Source of the DNA: Paenibacillus sp. MAEPY2
Lineage (GTDB): Bacteria > Bacillota > Bacilli > Paenibacillales > Paenibacillaceae
DNA length: 64,000 nucleotides
Assembly: GCF_000499205.1 (NCBI RefSeq)
Contig: NZ_AWUK01000047.1
Span: 1-64,000 of the forward strand
Direction: 5' to 3'
Shown: positions 16,130 to 25,713 of the stretch, one piece after another
How the letters are laid out: each line of letters opens with the position of its first letter
Position numbering within the stretch: the stretch's first letter is position 1
The notes under the pieces: model-generated
Database searches by the model: none
What the model saw: only the letters and a program-made list of their open reading frames with translations
Told to the model about the DNA's origin: nothing
Position numbers and translations under genes: made by a program

Positions 16130-16423
16130 ATGAACTGTATTGCTGTATTGCCTTATTACAAAATACAGAGAGAAGTGACGGGTCTCGCACAGGAAGTACT
16201 GCAGAGTGATCGGTCCATGATACTGTATTCAGACAAGATTGTAACGAAATACCGCGAGTTTCATATTACGGAAGTGTTCGACATGTCTTTTCGGAGAATG
16301 GGCAATGAAGGTGGCTTTTTCTATCTCCATACAAGCACGGGAGTCTATCCTTACATGGTCAATATTGATCCCAAGCCTTTTATCCAAACGTTCAGAACAA
16401 TGACGACTCAAAAATTAACTTAA
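16130..16423 (+). CDS. Conserved-looking small protein, 97 residues, unknown function
   Basis: I do not recognise this gene with certainty. It has a good ribosome binding site (GGAGGGAG) and its own candidate promoter. The protein is soluble, with no signal or membrane segment. It looks mostly beta (KIVTKYREFHITEVFDMSFR, then GFFYLHTSTGVYPY), a pattern seen in small PH-like bacterial proteins; that is only an impression. It is followed after about 80 nt by the amidohydrolase gene on the same strand. Confidence 0.7.
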   Translation: MNCIAVLPYYKIQREVTGLAQEVLQSDRSMILYSDKIVTKYREFHITEVFDMSFRRMGNEGGFFYLHTSTGVYPYMVNIDPKPFIQTFRTMTTQKLT

Positions 16424-16503
16424 CCTTGACCTTGCCGTTACGTGAAGGCTTATCCTCGAATTTGGAAGTATGGCCATCCAAACCTAGAGGAGTTGTGAAA
16501 CGA

Positions 16504-17796
16504 ATGAGTATGTTAATCCAGCAAGCCACAATCTTAACGATGAAAGACGCCGATTCCCCCTTCACGGGGGATATTCGCATTGTAGGAGACTGCATCGCGG
16601 AGATTGCCCCCCACATTCAGGCTCAACCGGGTGATGATATCCTAGACGGAAAACATAAATTGGCAATGCCCGGCCTGATCAATGCTCACCAGCATACTTC
16701 AATGAGTCTGTTACGAGGATTTTCGGATGATCTGAAGCTCATGGACTGGCTTGACCGTAAAATGCTGCCCGCTGAAGCGCGGATGACTCCTGAAGATATA
16801 TACTGGGGGGCACAATTATCCATCGCCGAGATGATTCGTTCAGGAACCACAGCTTACGCCGATATGTACATTCATATGAATGAAATCGCAGAAGCGGTAA
16901 AGGAAACAGGTATTCGGGCATCACTCACACGTGGAATGGTGTTCATAGAGGATGATGGAGGACGCAGATTACAAGAAGCGGTGGATTTGGTTCAACGTTG
17001 GTCTGGGAAGGCAGAGGGCCGAGTTACGACGATGTATGGACCGCATTCTCCCTATACTTGCCCAGTAGAGCCTTTAAGGGAAGTAATTGAAATGGCGGAG
17101 CAAGAAAACGTACCCATCCACATTCATCTGGCTGAGACCAAAGAAGAAGTTGTAAAAATTCGTGAGCACTATGGCATGACACCTACGGAGTATTTGCAAG
17201 AGGCGGGCATGTTCGAACGTGCACACGTATTGCTCGCCCATGGTGTACACCTGAATCGTAGAGATATTGGCAGACTGAAAGGCATGCGTGGCGGCGTAGC
17301 CCACAATCCGGTCAGCAATCTGAAGCTAGGCTGCGGAATCGCTCCGATTACCGAGATGATTGCACAGGGAATTAACGTGGGTCTTGGAACCGATGGAGCG
17401 GGAAGTGCGACAACCGTCGATATGTTCGAAGAGATCAAGGCTGCGACCTGGCTGCAGAAGCTGGATCATGGTGATCCTGCCCGGTTGCCGGCAAAAACAA
17501 TCCTCCAAATGGCTACCCGCGGAAGTGCAGAGCTCCTAAATATTCAGCACGATGTAGGGGTCCTGGAAGTTGGACGTAAGGCGGACCTCATTCTGATTGA
17601 TCTGATGAAGCCGCACTTGCAGCCTGTTCACGAGTTGGAATCATTGCTTGCATACAGCGCGAATGGTGCCGATGTAGATACCACCATTGTGAACGGTCGT
17701 GTACTGATGAGGGGAAGGCAGCTGGTGACGATTGATGAGGAGGAACTATTCCGTCAGGTAGAGGCCCGGGCGAAGCGTATTGTTGAAGGGATATAG
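16504..17796 (+). CDS. MtaD-like amidohydrolase (5'-methylthioadenosine / S-adenosylhomocysteine deaminase family)
   Basis: 430-residue metal-dependent hydrolase of the amidohydrolase superfamily, probably deaminating MTA, SAH or a related aminopurine nucleoside in the cytosol. Metal ligands are visible: HQHT after NA (near 16686), HIHLAET, HGVHL and the aspartate in GLGTDG (near 17390). HNPVSNLKL is diagnostic of the MtaD/TrzN/ATZ branch. The C-terminal VGRKADLILIDL belongs to the composite beta-sandwich. The start is ATG 16504, with GAGGAG 11 nt upstream. No methionine-salvage genes are adjacent, so the substrate is not fixed by context; a chlorohydrolase-like or guanine-type activity is the alternative. 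Confidence 0.88.
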   Translation: MSMLIQQATILTMKDADSPFTGDIRIVGDCIAEIAPHIQAQPGDDILDGKHKLAMPGLINAHQHTSMSLLRGFSDDLKLMDWLDRKMLPAEARMTPEDIYWGAQLSIAEMIRSGTTAYADMYIHMNEIAEAVKETGIRASLTRGMVFIEDDGGRRLQEAVDLVQRWSGKAEGRVTTMYGPHSPYTCPVEPLREVIEMAEQENVPIHIHLAETKEEVVKIREHYGMTPTEYLQEAGMFERAHVLLAHGVHLNRRDIGRLKGMRGGVAHNPVSNLKLGCGIAPITEMIAQGINVGLGTDGAGSATTVDMFEEIKAATWLQKLDHGDPARLPAKTILQMATRGSAELLNIQHDVGVLEVGRKADLILIDLMKPHLQPVHELESLLAYSANGADVDTTIVNGRVLMRGRQLVTIDEEELFRQVEARAKRIVEGI

Positions 17797-17948
17797 GAGA
17801 ACCGGACGGATCTGAATTTAATTTGAGCAGACTGTATAAATCAACAACCATCTTTAAATGATGAACCCAATGAACGCTTTCAAGCAAAACAAACAAACTG
17901 AGTCCTTATAAATAGGGCTCAGTTTGCTATGCTTACATATTGATTTTG

Positions 17949-18001
17949 ACACCTTCAAACACTTGAAATAAGTCACTTCAAGCAGCCGAAGGTGTATTTT
18001 T
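17949..18001 (+). terminator. Candidate rho-independent terminator
   Basis: ACACCTTC / GAAGGTGT stem enclosing a second small hairpin (CTTGAA...TTCAAG), followed by ATTTTTG. A weaker hairpin without a T run lies at 17895-17925. Together they fill most of the roughly 320-nt gap after the amidohydrolase gene. Confidence 0.65.
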
Positions 18002-18027
18002 GCAGGACGACGTGGGTAGCCAGTTCA

Positions 18028-18060
18028 TTATCAGTTCACACAAATTTGTTAGAATGTGAA
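18028..18060 (+). promoter_or_regulatory. Candidate promoter with overlapping inverted repeat
   Basis: TTATCA, 16-bp spacer, TAGAAT (18050-18055) upstream of the fused ABC exporter gene. An inverted repeat TTCACA (18035-18040) / TGTGAA (18055-18060) flanks the -10 and could be an operator for the downstream response regulator (inference). Confidence 0.4.
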
Positions 18061-18113
18061 AAGTAAATCAAACTAATAGATAGAGTGTATGACTTGGAGA
18101 GGAAGAGATTAGG

Positions 18114-20078
18114 ATGAGCATATTAGAAGTTAAACATGTAAAGAAATCATATACGTTGTATGGTAAAGAAAAGGTTCCCGTGCTCCATGATGTGAATTTG
18201 AGCTTTGAGACAGGAGAATTCGTCTCGATTCTTGGTGAATCGGGTTGCGGAAAGTCGACCCTTATGAATATTATTGGTGGAATGGACTCCGATTTTGAAG
18301 GGGATATTCTCGTTCGTGGAAAGAACCTAAGTGCCATGACTGAGAAGGAAATGGATGATTATCGGAAGAATAATATCGGCTTTGTGTTTCAAAATTTCAA
18401 TTTGATCCCGCATCTGTCTGTGCTGGAAAATGTTACGATCGCTATGCAAATGACGGATACAAGTGAGAAGGAACGTAATAAGCGCGCTATAGATATTTTG
18501 ACCGAGGTTGGGCTGAAAAATCATCTGAATAAACGCCCCAATCAGCTGTCGGGTGGACAGAAACAACGGGTATCCATTGCGCGCGCATTATCAAACAATC
18601 CAGACATTATTTTGGCCGATGAGCCAACAGGAGCGCTGGATAAGGAAAATGGAGATCAAATCCTGGCTTTACTGGACAGTATTGCGCAAAAAGGAATGCT
18701 GGTAATTGCCGTAACTCACTCGCAGAAAGTAGCTGATTCCGGTACACGTATTGTGAAGGTAGAGGAGGGACGGATTAAGGATGATATTCATTTGAAAGAT
18801 CGTTCCTTAACGACCTATGAGGGTAGTAATGGGGCTTCCAGAAACCTGGGCTTATTCGCTTCTTTCAAAATGGCTCTCCAAAATATGAAACTCAACGGCA
18901 AGCGTAATGTACTAGTAGCATTGGGTGGATCGATAGGTATTTTAAGCGTACTCCTGATGTTATCCTTGGGAAATGGAATTACGAGTTATATGAATAACGA
19001 AATTAATGCAAGCATGGACCCATTACTAGTGGACATCACTAAACCGAGTGAAGAAGCAAGTGACCTGCGCGGCCCGGAAGCTCTGATGGCAACAGGACAG
19101 GCATTTACAGATGCTGATATCGAAACCATTCGTAATCTTCAGAATGTGGATCATGTGGAGACGATCACCTCTGTGGATGGAAAATCGACTCTGGTGTACG
19201 AAGAACAGTCGGAGGGGCTCACTCAGTTAACGACCCTTACAGATGCTTTTGATAAAGAAACGATTACGGCAGGAACTTTTCCAGAAGGCAATCAAATTCT
19301 GTTACCATTGAAAACGGCGAATAAATTAAGTGGAAATGATCAACCTGATTCTATGATAGGCAAATCCATCCATCTATATATTAATGAAATGGATGCTAAC
19401 CACAAACCGATCATTTTAGAAAAAGAAGTTACGATCTCCGGTATCTATGAAGCGGCGGGTCAACAAACACCGATGCAGCAGACACCAGGGTATCTTCCTT
19501 CACAGACGCTGGAACAGATGTACACTGATAATGGAATGACCATTGGCCCGATTCAAGTTAATGCTTATGCAACCGATATGAAATATGTAAATGATATTAA
19601 TGCCGCAGCTGTGGATGCAGGTTTCTCAGGCTCCCAAACGGCCAAAATCATGGAGCGTATCACGACCTACGTAAGCATGGCTACAATTGTTCTGGCTGGC
19701 ATTGCCGGGATTTCATTAATCGTTTCAGGGATTATGATATTGGTGGTGCTGTACATTAGTGTAGTGGAACGGACGAAGGAAATCGGAATTCTTCGAGCGA
19801 TTGGAGCAAGGAAAAAGGATATTAAACGAATATTCTTTTCCGAATCCGCCTTATTAGGTATATTCAGTGGTGTTATTGCCGTTATCCTTGCAGCGATCAT
19901 CAGCTATGTGCTAAACATCTTCCTGGACAATGCTTTTGGAGCAAAATTGATTAATCTATCTGGATATTATATCGTGTTTGGCGTCGCTGTAAGTACATTA
20001 ATCAGTATCATTGCGGGTTTGATGCCTTCATCCAAAGCTGCCAAGCTGGACCCGATGGAATCCTTACGATATGAATAA
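18114..20078 (+). CDS. MacB-like ABC exporter, ATPase fused to FtsX-type permease
   Basis: 654 residues. The N-terminal ATPase spans about 1-235 (GESGCGKST, QLSGGQKQRVSIARAL, ILADEPTGALD). A permease follows with one membrane segment near 270, a large extracytoplasmic domain of about 290-510 and three C-terminal segments carrying an FtsX domain (VVERTKEIGILRAIGA). This is the MacB topology. Such proteins do mechanotransmission or extract peptides or lipids from the envelope rather than classical transport. Gram-positive versions are often split into two genes (YknY/YknZ); here they are fused. A response regulator and kinase follow within 30 nt, so a three-gene sensor-exporter operon is likely. 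The substrate is unknown; antimicrobial peptides are the usual inducers. Confidence 0.93.
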   Translation: MSILEVKHVKKSYTLYGKEKVPVLHDVNLSFETGEFVSILGESGCGKSTLMNIIGGMDSDFEGDILVRGKNLSAMTEKEMDDYRKNNIGFVFQNFNLIPHLSVLENVTIAMQMTDTSEKERNKRAIDILTEVGLKNHLNKRPNQLSGGQKQRVSIARALSNNPDIILADEPTGALDKENGDQILALLDSIAQKGMLVIAVTHSQKVADSGTRIVKVEEGRIKDDIHLKDRSLTTYEGSNGASRNLGLFASFKMALQNMKLNGKRNVLVALGGSIGILSVLLMLSLGNGITSYMNNEINASMDPLLVDITKPSEEASDLRGPEALMATGQAFTDADIETIRNLQNVDHVETITSVDGKSTLVYEEQSEGLTQLTTLTDAFDKETITAGTFPEGNQILLPLKTANKLSGNDQPDSMIGKSIHLYINEMDANHKPIILEKEVTISGIYEAAGQQTPMQQTPGYLPSQTLEQMYTDNGMTIGPIQVNAYATDMKYVNDINAAAVDAGFSGSQTAKIMERITTYVSMATIVLAGIAGISLIVSGIMILVVLYISVVERTKEIGILRAIGARKKDIKRIFFSESALLGIFSGVIAVILAAIISYVLNIFLDNAFGAKLINLSGYYIVFGVAVSTLISIIAGLMPSSKAAKLDPMESLRYE

Positions 20079-20106
20079 ATAAGATTATTGAAAGGATAAT
20101 AGATGA

Positions 20107-20775
20107 ATGAACACGATTCTTGTGGTTGATGATGATTCCCATATCCGCAAATTAATCCGAATTTATCTCGAAAAAAATCAGTTTTCCGTCGTGGAAGCGA
20201 CGGACGGTCAAGAAGCACTGAACATCTTGTCTCAAACCAAAATTGATTTAGCGATTGTAGATGTGATGATGCCCCGTGTAGATGGTATTGAACTGACCGA
20301 AGATATTCGATCTTATATGGATATTCCCATTCTGATGGTGACGGCCAAAGGAGAATCCAAGGATAAAGTCAAAGGATTTAATGCAGGGTCAGACGATTAT
20401 TTAGTAAAACCTTTTGATCCTGTAGAGTTAATTTTGCGTGTGAAATCTTTAATGAAGAGATACAACAAGGTATCCTCGAATGTGATTCATATCGGCGGTG
20501 TAACGATTGATCTAAGCAATTTGACAGTCGCTGCAGGAGAGCAAACGGTTGAATTGAAAAAGAAGGAATGTGAATTGTTGTTTGCTTTGGCGAGTTTGCC
20601 AGGGCAAATATTCACACGCACACAGCTTATAGAAGATATATGGGGACTCGATTATGAAGGTGATGAGCGTACCGTTGATGTGCATATTAAAAGGTTAAGA
20701 GAACGGCTGGAACCTATCCCTGAACTGATTATTTCGACGATCAGAGGACTGGGGTATCGCCTGGAGCTTGTATGA
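20107..20775 (+). CDS. OmpR-family response regulator
   Basis: 222 residues with receiver pocket (VVDDDSHIRK), phospho-acceptor D52 in IVDVMMPRVDG, LVKPFDP and a winged-helix output domain ending RGLGYRLELV. The ribosome site AAAGGA lies about 10 nt upstream. The stop overlaps the kinase start in an ATGA, so the pair is translationally coupled. It probably controls the upstream fused exporter. Confidence 0.94.
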   Translation: MNTILVVDDDSHIRKLIRIYLEKNQFSVVEATDGQEALNILSQTKIDLAIVDVMMPRVDGIELTEDIRSYMDIPILMVTAKGESKDKVKGFNAGSDDYLVKPFDPVELILRVKSLMKRYNKVSSNVIHIGGVTIDLSNLTVAAGEQTVELKKKECELLFALASLPGQIFTRTQLIEDIWGLDYEGDERTVDVHIKRLRERLEPIPELIISTIRGLGYRLELV

Positions 20776-22109
20776 AAATAGTGAGTAAAAGCCTGCGCAT
20801 ACGAATCGTAGCTACCTTTATTGGTATTGTGATCATCAGTTTGATTCTCTCCTTCATACTAAATATGCGACCTCAGGAAAAGACACCGAATCATACCCTG
20901 GTTACCATTGCTGAAGATATCGCTGCGATGATAAACCTGATCGATGATCCGGAAAAGGTGAAAACTGGCTTGAATATTTTTTCGCGATACGGTTTGAACA
21001 TAAATGCTGTGAATGAACAAAGTGAAGTGCTTGCTTCCTTTTCGGATAGTAAAGTTCATAAATTATTCGACGAAAATACCACGGAAGCGTTTATTCTTTC
21101 CAATAAAGATGAAACAGCGTTCGTTGGTGTTCCCAGGCTGAATGACGAGAAAGATGCGCTCCTGATCACAATTAATTTTTCATCGATTTTTCATAATGTG
21201 AAACGCACACTATTGATATCGCTATTAACTGTCCTGGTTATAGGAAGCTTATTAATCATGTTTATGTCAGGGTACGTGGTGAGACCTATCAAAAAACTAA
21301 CGGCTGCGGCCAAGAAAATGGCATCAGGCGATCTAACAGTACGGTTGAAACATCATAATCAGGATGAGTTTGGTGAGCTGATGGAGAGCTTTAATCACAT
21401 GGCTAGTGAGTTGCAGAAAATGGATTCGGTTCGGGATGATTTTGTCAGTAACGTCTCTCATGAAATGCAGTCTCCACTTACATCGATTAGAGGATTTACA
21501 AGAGCGCTGCAAGATGGTGTCATTCCGCTGGAAGAGCAGAAAGAGCATCTGGATATCATATATGAGGAAACATTACGTCTGTCCAGGCTTAGTGATAATT
21601 TACTCCGGTTAGCCTCACTTGATTCGGAGCACCATCCGTTTAATCTCACCACATTCCAATTAGATGAACAATTAAGAAGAACGATCGTATTAGCGGAACC
21701 TCAGTGGGCGCGAAAAAATATCAAGATTGAATTGGATCTATTGCCTTGTGAAATCACGGTGGATAAAGATCTGTTTGAGCAGGTCTGGCAGAATCTAATG
21801 AACAATGCTATAAAATATACGGGTCCTGATGGGTACATCCATGTAGAAATCGAGAAGTCTACTTCATTCGTGAAGGTAACGATTAGAGATTCAGGACAAG
21901 GAATACCGGAGGAAGCCATTCCGTATATTTTCGATCGATTTTATATGGTGGACAAAGCACGGAGCAGTGCTTTAAGAGGGAATGGATTAGGGCTTTCCAT
22001 CGTAATTAAAATTTTGAAATTGCATGATTGTACAATAGATGTAGAGAGCAGGGTTGGAGAAGGAACGCAGTTTACGGTTACGATCCCCAGACCTTCGACT
22101 ACACCATAA
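20772..22109 (+). CDS. Sensor histidine kinase with HAMP domain
   Basis: 445 residues: membrane segment at about 10-30, an extracytoplasmic sensor region of roughly 110 residues, a second segment near 150-172, HAMP (RPIKKLTAAAKKMASGD), then HisKA with H230 in VSHEMQSPLTSI and an ATPase domain (NAIKYT, DSGQGIP, GNGLGLSIV). The H box has MQSPL where most kinases have LRTPL; the phosphorylated His and following Glu are kept. Unlike the kinase next to bcrAB, this one has a real external domain, so its ligand is probably sensed directly. Confidence 0.93.
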   Translation: MKIVSKSLRIRIVATFIGIVIISLILSFILNMRPQEKTPNHTLVTIAEDIAAMINLIDDPEKVKTGLNIFSRYGLNINAVNEQSEVLASFSDSKVHKLFDENTTEAFILSNKDETAFVGVPRLNDEKDALLITINFSSIFHNVKRTLLISLLTVLVIGSLLIMFMSGYVVRPIKKLTAAAKKMASGDLTVRLKHHNQDEFGELMESFNHMASELQKMDSVRDDFVSNVSHEMQSPLTSIRGFTRALQDGVIPLEEQKEHLDIIYEETLRLSRLSDNLLRLASLDSEHHPFNLTTFQLDEQLRRTIVLAEPQWARKNIKIELDLLPCEITVDKDLFEQVWQNLMNNAIKYTGPDGYIHVEIEKSTSFVKVTIRDSGQGIPEEAIPYIFDRFYMVDKARSSALRGNGLGLSIVIKILKLHDCTIDVESRVGEGTQFTVTIPRPSTTP

Positions 22110-22120
22110 GTAAGTCAATT

Positions 22121-22185
22121 AGCAATATTGAAGCAATTGTGGTCCTTATGAATACTGGACTCAGGTTGCCTAAATATTGCTTTTT
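22121..22185 (+). terminator. Candidate terminator with long loop
   Basis: AGCAATATT at 22121 pairs with AATATTGCT at 22173, followed by TTTT. The loop is about 43 nt, so it is weaker than the other terminators here. Confidence 0.55.
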
Positions 22186-22219
22186 GGTGAGTGCTTCGTG
22201 ATAAATTATATATATTGTT

Positions 22220-22248
22220 TTGTTAAGCGGCAGATCATTTGATAATAT
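22220..22248 (+). promoter_or_regulatory. Candidate sigma-A promoter of the UbiD-family gene
   Basis: TTGTTA, 17-bp spacer, TAATAT. It would give a leader of about 130 nt before the start at 22384. Confidence 0.5.
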
Positions 22249-22277
22249 AGAAGAGACGCTAGCATTAATCATTTTTT

Positions 22278-22334
22278 AGGTGAAAAGTAGACAAAGTAGA
22301 TTCAACGTTATATTCAACCCGCTACTTCACACCT
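22278..22334 (+). other. Possible hairpin in the 5' leader
   Basis: AGGTGAAAAGTAG and CTACTTCACACCT can pair with small bulges across about 30 nt. There is no T run, and I recognise no known riboswitch. It may be only a chance fold. Confidence 0.25.
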
Positions 22335-22383
22335 ATGTGAATATATGAACATAATATGATTATATAAAGAATGGAGCCATCCA

Positions 22384-24219
22384 ATGAAATATCGCAATAT
22401 GGAAGATTGCATTAACGATCTGGAGCAGCATGGACATTTGATTCGAGTGAAGGAAGAAGTGGACCCTCATTTGGAGATGGCAGCAATACATATGAAAGTA
22501 CATGAGGCGAAAGGCCCAGCATTGCTTTTCGAAAATGTGAAAGGCTCGAAGTTCCAGGCCGTTTCGAACCTGTTCGGTACACTGGAGCGAAGCAAATTCA
22601 TGTTCCGTGGAACGCTTGAAGGCGTACAACGTGTCATGGCTGTCCGGGACGATCCAATGAAGGCACTCAAAACGCCATTTCAGCATATCAGCACAGGACT
22701 TGCCGCCTGGCAGGCTCTGCCCAAGCAGAAGTCGATCAGTCTGCCAGTAACCGCACAGGAGATTCAGATTTCGGATCTGCCATTAATCAAGCATTGGCCC
22801 ATGGATGGCGGAGCATTCGTTACGCTGCCTCAGGTCTATTCCGAGGATCCGGACAAGCAAGGCATCATGAACTCCAATCTGGGCATGTATCGTGTACAGC
22901 TAAGTGGCAATGATTATGAACTGAACAAGGAAATTGGACTTCACTACCAGATCCATCGCGGAATCGGAATTCATCAGGCCAAAGCTGTCAAAAAGGGAGA
23001 ACCCCTGAAAGTGAGCATTTTCATCGGAGGCCCTCCAGCACATACGCTCTCTGCAGTGATGCCTTTGCCTGAAGGACTCAGTGAGATGACTTTCGCCGGG
23101 CTGCTTGCCGGGCGTCGCTTCCGTTACAGCTATAAGGATGGATACTGCATCAGCAATGACGCCGATTTTGTCATCACGGGTGATATTTACCCGGACGAGA
23201 CGAAGCCTGAAGGACCGTTCGGTGATCATCTGGGATATTACAGTCTGACGCATCCGTTCCCGTTAATGAGAGTGCATAAAGTGTACGCCAAGCCGAACGC
23301 AATCTGGCCCTTTACCGTGGTGGGTCGTCCTCCGCAAGAGGATACCGCATTTGGGGATTTGATTCACGAAATTACGGGTGATGCCATTAAACAGGAGATT
23401 CCGGGGGTGAAAGAAGTCCATGCAGTCGATGCAGCAGGGGTTCATCCGCTTCTGTTCGCAATTGGCAGTGAACGTTATACGCCGTATCAGACGGTAAAAC
23501 AGCCAACAGAGCTGCTGACGATTGCGAGTCGTATCCTGGGTACAGGCCAGCTCAGTCTGGCGAAGTATTTGTTTATCACAGCAGAGGATCAGCAACCGCT
23601 GGATACACATCGGGAAGTGGAATTCCTAACGTATATCCTCGAACGAATGGATCTGCAGCGGGACATTCATTTCCATACCAATACAACGATTGATACGCTG
23701 GATTACTCGGGAACCGGATTGAACAGCGGCAGTAAGGTTGTATTTGCAGCCTACGGGGACAAGATCCGGGAACTGAGCCGGGAAGTACCGGAGACATTGA
23801 AAGAAATTCGAGGTTATAACAATCCACAGCTCGTGATGCCAGGAATTGTGGCTATTCAGGGTACGCCGTTCACCAGTTATGCGGATACAGAACAGGAAAT
23901 GAAGGCATTAACAGACATGCTGAAGGAAAAAGGAGATTTGTCCTCCTGTCCAATGATCGTATTATGTGACGATAGCTCTTTCCTGAGTGTGAATCTCAGC
24001 AATTTCTTGTGGGCGACATTTACCCGCAGTAACCCGTCCCATGATATGTACGGTGTGAATAGCGGCTACAACTATAAACATTGGGGCTGCGACCAGATCA
24101 TTATCGATGCCAGAGTAAAGCCGCATCAGGCGCCACCGTTAATTCCGGACCCAGCTGTTGAGAAGAGTATTGAACGCTTTTTCGTGCAGGGAGCGAGTCT
24201 GAGTTCGATCAAAATATAG
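22384..24219 (+). CDS. UbiD-family (prenylated-FMN) decarboxylase, long form
   Basis: 611-residue UbiD-type decarboxylase, acting in the cytosol on an aromatic or alpha,beta-unsaturated acid with prenylated FMN. Family hallmarks are SNLGMYRVQL (cofactor and metal binding), HYQIHRGIG, and EGPFGDHLGYYS carrying the metal-ligand glutamate of the EPFGEH-type motif. At 611 residues it is longer than the roughly 490-residue E. coli enzyme. No ubiX/prenyltransferase gene is adjacent, so the cofactor must be supplied from elsewhere in the genome. The gene stands alone, with its own candidate promoter and a strong terminator. A role in menaquinone-type quinone synthesis or aromatic acid decarboxylation is possible; the sequence alone does not decide. 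Confidence 0.9.
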   Translation: MKYRNMEDCINDLEQHGHLIRVKEEVDPHLEMAAIHMKVHEAKGPALLFENVKGSKFQAVSNLFGTLERSKFMFRGTLEGVQRVMAVRDDPMKALKTPFQHISTGLAAWQALPKQKSISLPVTAQEIQISDLPLIKHWPMDGGAFVTLPQVYSEDPDKQGIMNSNLGMYRVQLSGNDYELNKEIGLHYQIHRGIGIHQAKAVKKGEPLKVSIFIGGPPAHTLSAVMPLPEGLSEMTFAGLLAGRRFRYSYKDGYCISNDADFVITGDIYPDETKPEGPFGDHLGYYSLTHPFPLMRVHKVYAKPNAIWPFTVVGRPPQEDTAFGDLIHEITGDAIKQEIPGVKEVHAVDAAGVHPLLFAIGSERYTPYQTVKQPTELLTIASRILGTGQLSLAKYLFITAEDQQPLDTHREVEFLTYILERMDLQRDIHFHTNTTIDTLDYSGTGLNSGSKVVFAAYGDKIRELSREVPETLKEIRGYNNPQLVMPGIVAIQGTPFTSYADTEQEMKALTDMLKEKGDLSSCPMIVLCDDSSFLSVNLSNFLWATFTRSNPSHDMYGVNSGYNYKHWGCDQIIIDARVKPHQAPPLIPDPAVEKSIERFFVQGASLSSIKI

Positions 24220-24230
24220 TGAAATTCAAT

Positions 24231-24261
24231 AAAAGCCCAAAGATTTTTTTGGGCTTTTTGG
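24231..24261 (+). terminator. Rho-independent terminator after UbiD-family gene
   Basis: AAAAGCCCA / TGGGCTTTTT hairpin immediately after the gene, with a T run. Confidence 0.9.
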
Positions 24262-24495
24262 TTATATATGTGTAAAACAAGATACCAGTTATCTGAATAC
24301 GGATTCAAACCGGGACTTTTTTGAAAATGGGAGTGAGAATAAAGTCTTATACGTTCGTATTTCCTTTTGTGATTAAGGTCGTTTGGACTATGGAGAAAAA
24401 GAAAGATTATATCGATATAAAGTAGTATAGGGATTTATAGGATCCGTCTAACGGGTGCTGTTGACTATAAATGATTGTTCAGGGGGAATACCGAT

Positions 24496-25587
24496 TTGAG
24501 AATCCATATTATGAACCTGCAAGATGGAGACCGTCTGACTGCGGATACTTTCAGCGAAGCGGGATTACACGTTCTGGGTCAAGGTACTGTGATCAAAAGT
24601 GAAGATATCACCTTGCTGATGCAGCACCGCGTGGACTATGTGGATATTGAACCACGCGAGGAAGAGATCACGGAAGCGGAATTCTTTGCTGCTGCGGCAA
24701 AATTTGCATCTGGAGCAAGCACAAGCACCAAGGAAGAACCGCCTGAAGAAGAAATGAAATCCCAATTTATACAAACTGTACATAACTATCAATCTGCATT
24801 TCTCGAAGCCCTGACTGTAGGCAAGTTCAACGCAACAATGGTGGATGATGCACTTCAACCGATGGTGGAGGGACTTGACGAGCAAAAGGATGTCGTACAT
24901 CTCCTGATGATGCTGGAACGGGATGATGTCAATAACTACACGCATTCCATTCAGGTTGGACTGTTGTCATTTTACCTGGCTAACTGGCTTGGTTATTCTC
25001 AAAAAGAGAGTTACCAGATCAGTCGTGGTGGCTATCTTCATGATATTGGCAAGTGTAAAGTATCCCACCGGATTCGCAACAAGATGGAACCGTTAACTGC
25101 AGATGAACAGCTTGAATTGCAGCGTCATACGATCTATGGGCATGATATTATCAAAAGCTCCATGACGGATGAAGCCACTGCGCTGGTAGCTCTTCAGCAT
25201 CATGAACTGGAAGATGGTACCGGTTATCCGATGCAACTTAAAAAAGAAGAAATTCACCCATACACACAGATCGTATCAGTCGCCGACATATACATCGGGA
25301 TGAGATCCGGCAGTCACGGAAGCAGCAATCCGAATCTGATCAACAACCTACGCGATATCTATGCAATGGGATTTGGCAAATTGAATGAGAAGCCGGTTCA
25401 GGCCTTGATGCAGCATCTGCTTCCTAATTTTATTGGTAAACAAGTGCTTCTGAGCAACGGCGAGCGGGGCGTGATTGTCATGAACAATACATCCGATATA
25501 TTCAAACCACTGATTAAGGTGGAGTCGGAACAATATCGTGATCTGTCCAAAGAACGCACGCTTGCCATTAACGAGTTAATCATCTGA
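24496..25587 (+). CDS. HD-GYP domain protein (probable cyclic-di-GMP phosphodiesterase)
   Basis: 363 residues. The start chosen is TTG 24496, with AGGGGGA 8 nt upstream. The N-terminal region of about 1-100 ends in a Glu-rich linker. The HD-GYP domain shows YTHSIQVG, the HD pair in GGYLHDIGK, RHTIYGHDII and HHELEDGTGYP. The later VADIY motif continues as IGMRSG rather than the usual DALTS, so it departs from the classical consensus at the lid. A PilZ-like C-terminal extension (about 305-363: GKQVLLSNGERGVIV) follows. It most likely hydrolyses cyclic di-GMP to control motility or biofilm; activity is not proven by sequence. It is monocistronic. About 230 nt upstream hold no other gene and no clear consensus promoter. 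Confidence 0.88.
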   Translation: MRIHIMNLQDGDRLTADTFSEAGLHVLGQGTVIKSEDITLLMQHRVDYVDIEPREEEITEAEFFAAAAKFASGASTSTKEEPPEEEMKSQFIQTVHNYQSAFLEALTVGKFNATMVDDALQPMVEGLDEQKDVVHLLMMLERDDVNNYTHSIQVGLLSFYLANWLGYSQKESYQISRGGYLHDIGKCKVSHRIRNKMEPLTADEQLELQRHTIYGHDIIKSSMTDEATALVALQHHELEDGTGYPMQLKKEEIHPYTQIVSVADIYIGMRSGSHGSSNPNLINNLRDIYAMGFGKLNEKPVQALMQHLLPNFIGKQVLLSNGERGVIVMNNTSDIFKPLIKVESEQYRDLSKERTLAINELII

Positions 25588-25613
25588 GTTTGAAAATAAA
25601 TGAATTCATACGC

Positions 25614-25658
25614 AAAACGGGCCTCCTGTACGAGACAGGGGACCCGTTTTTATTTTTT
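25614..25658 (+). terminator. Rho-independent terminator after HD-GYP gene
   Basis: AAAACGGG...CCCGTTTT stem with an inner CCTGT/ACAGG arm and a TATTTTTTA tail. It may also serve the convergent gene on the other strand. Confidence 0.88.
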
Positions 25659-25713
25659 ATCCTACCCCTGACGTTGTTCTTCATGGGGGCCAGGAGTATA
25701 CTTTGCATTGACC

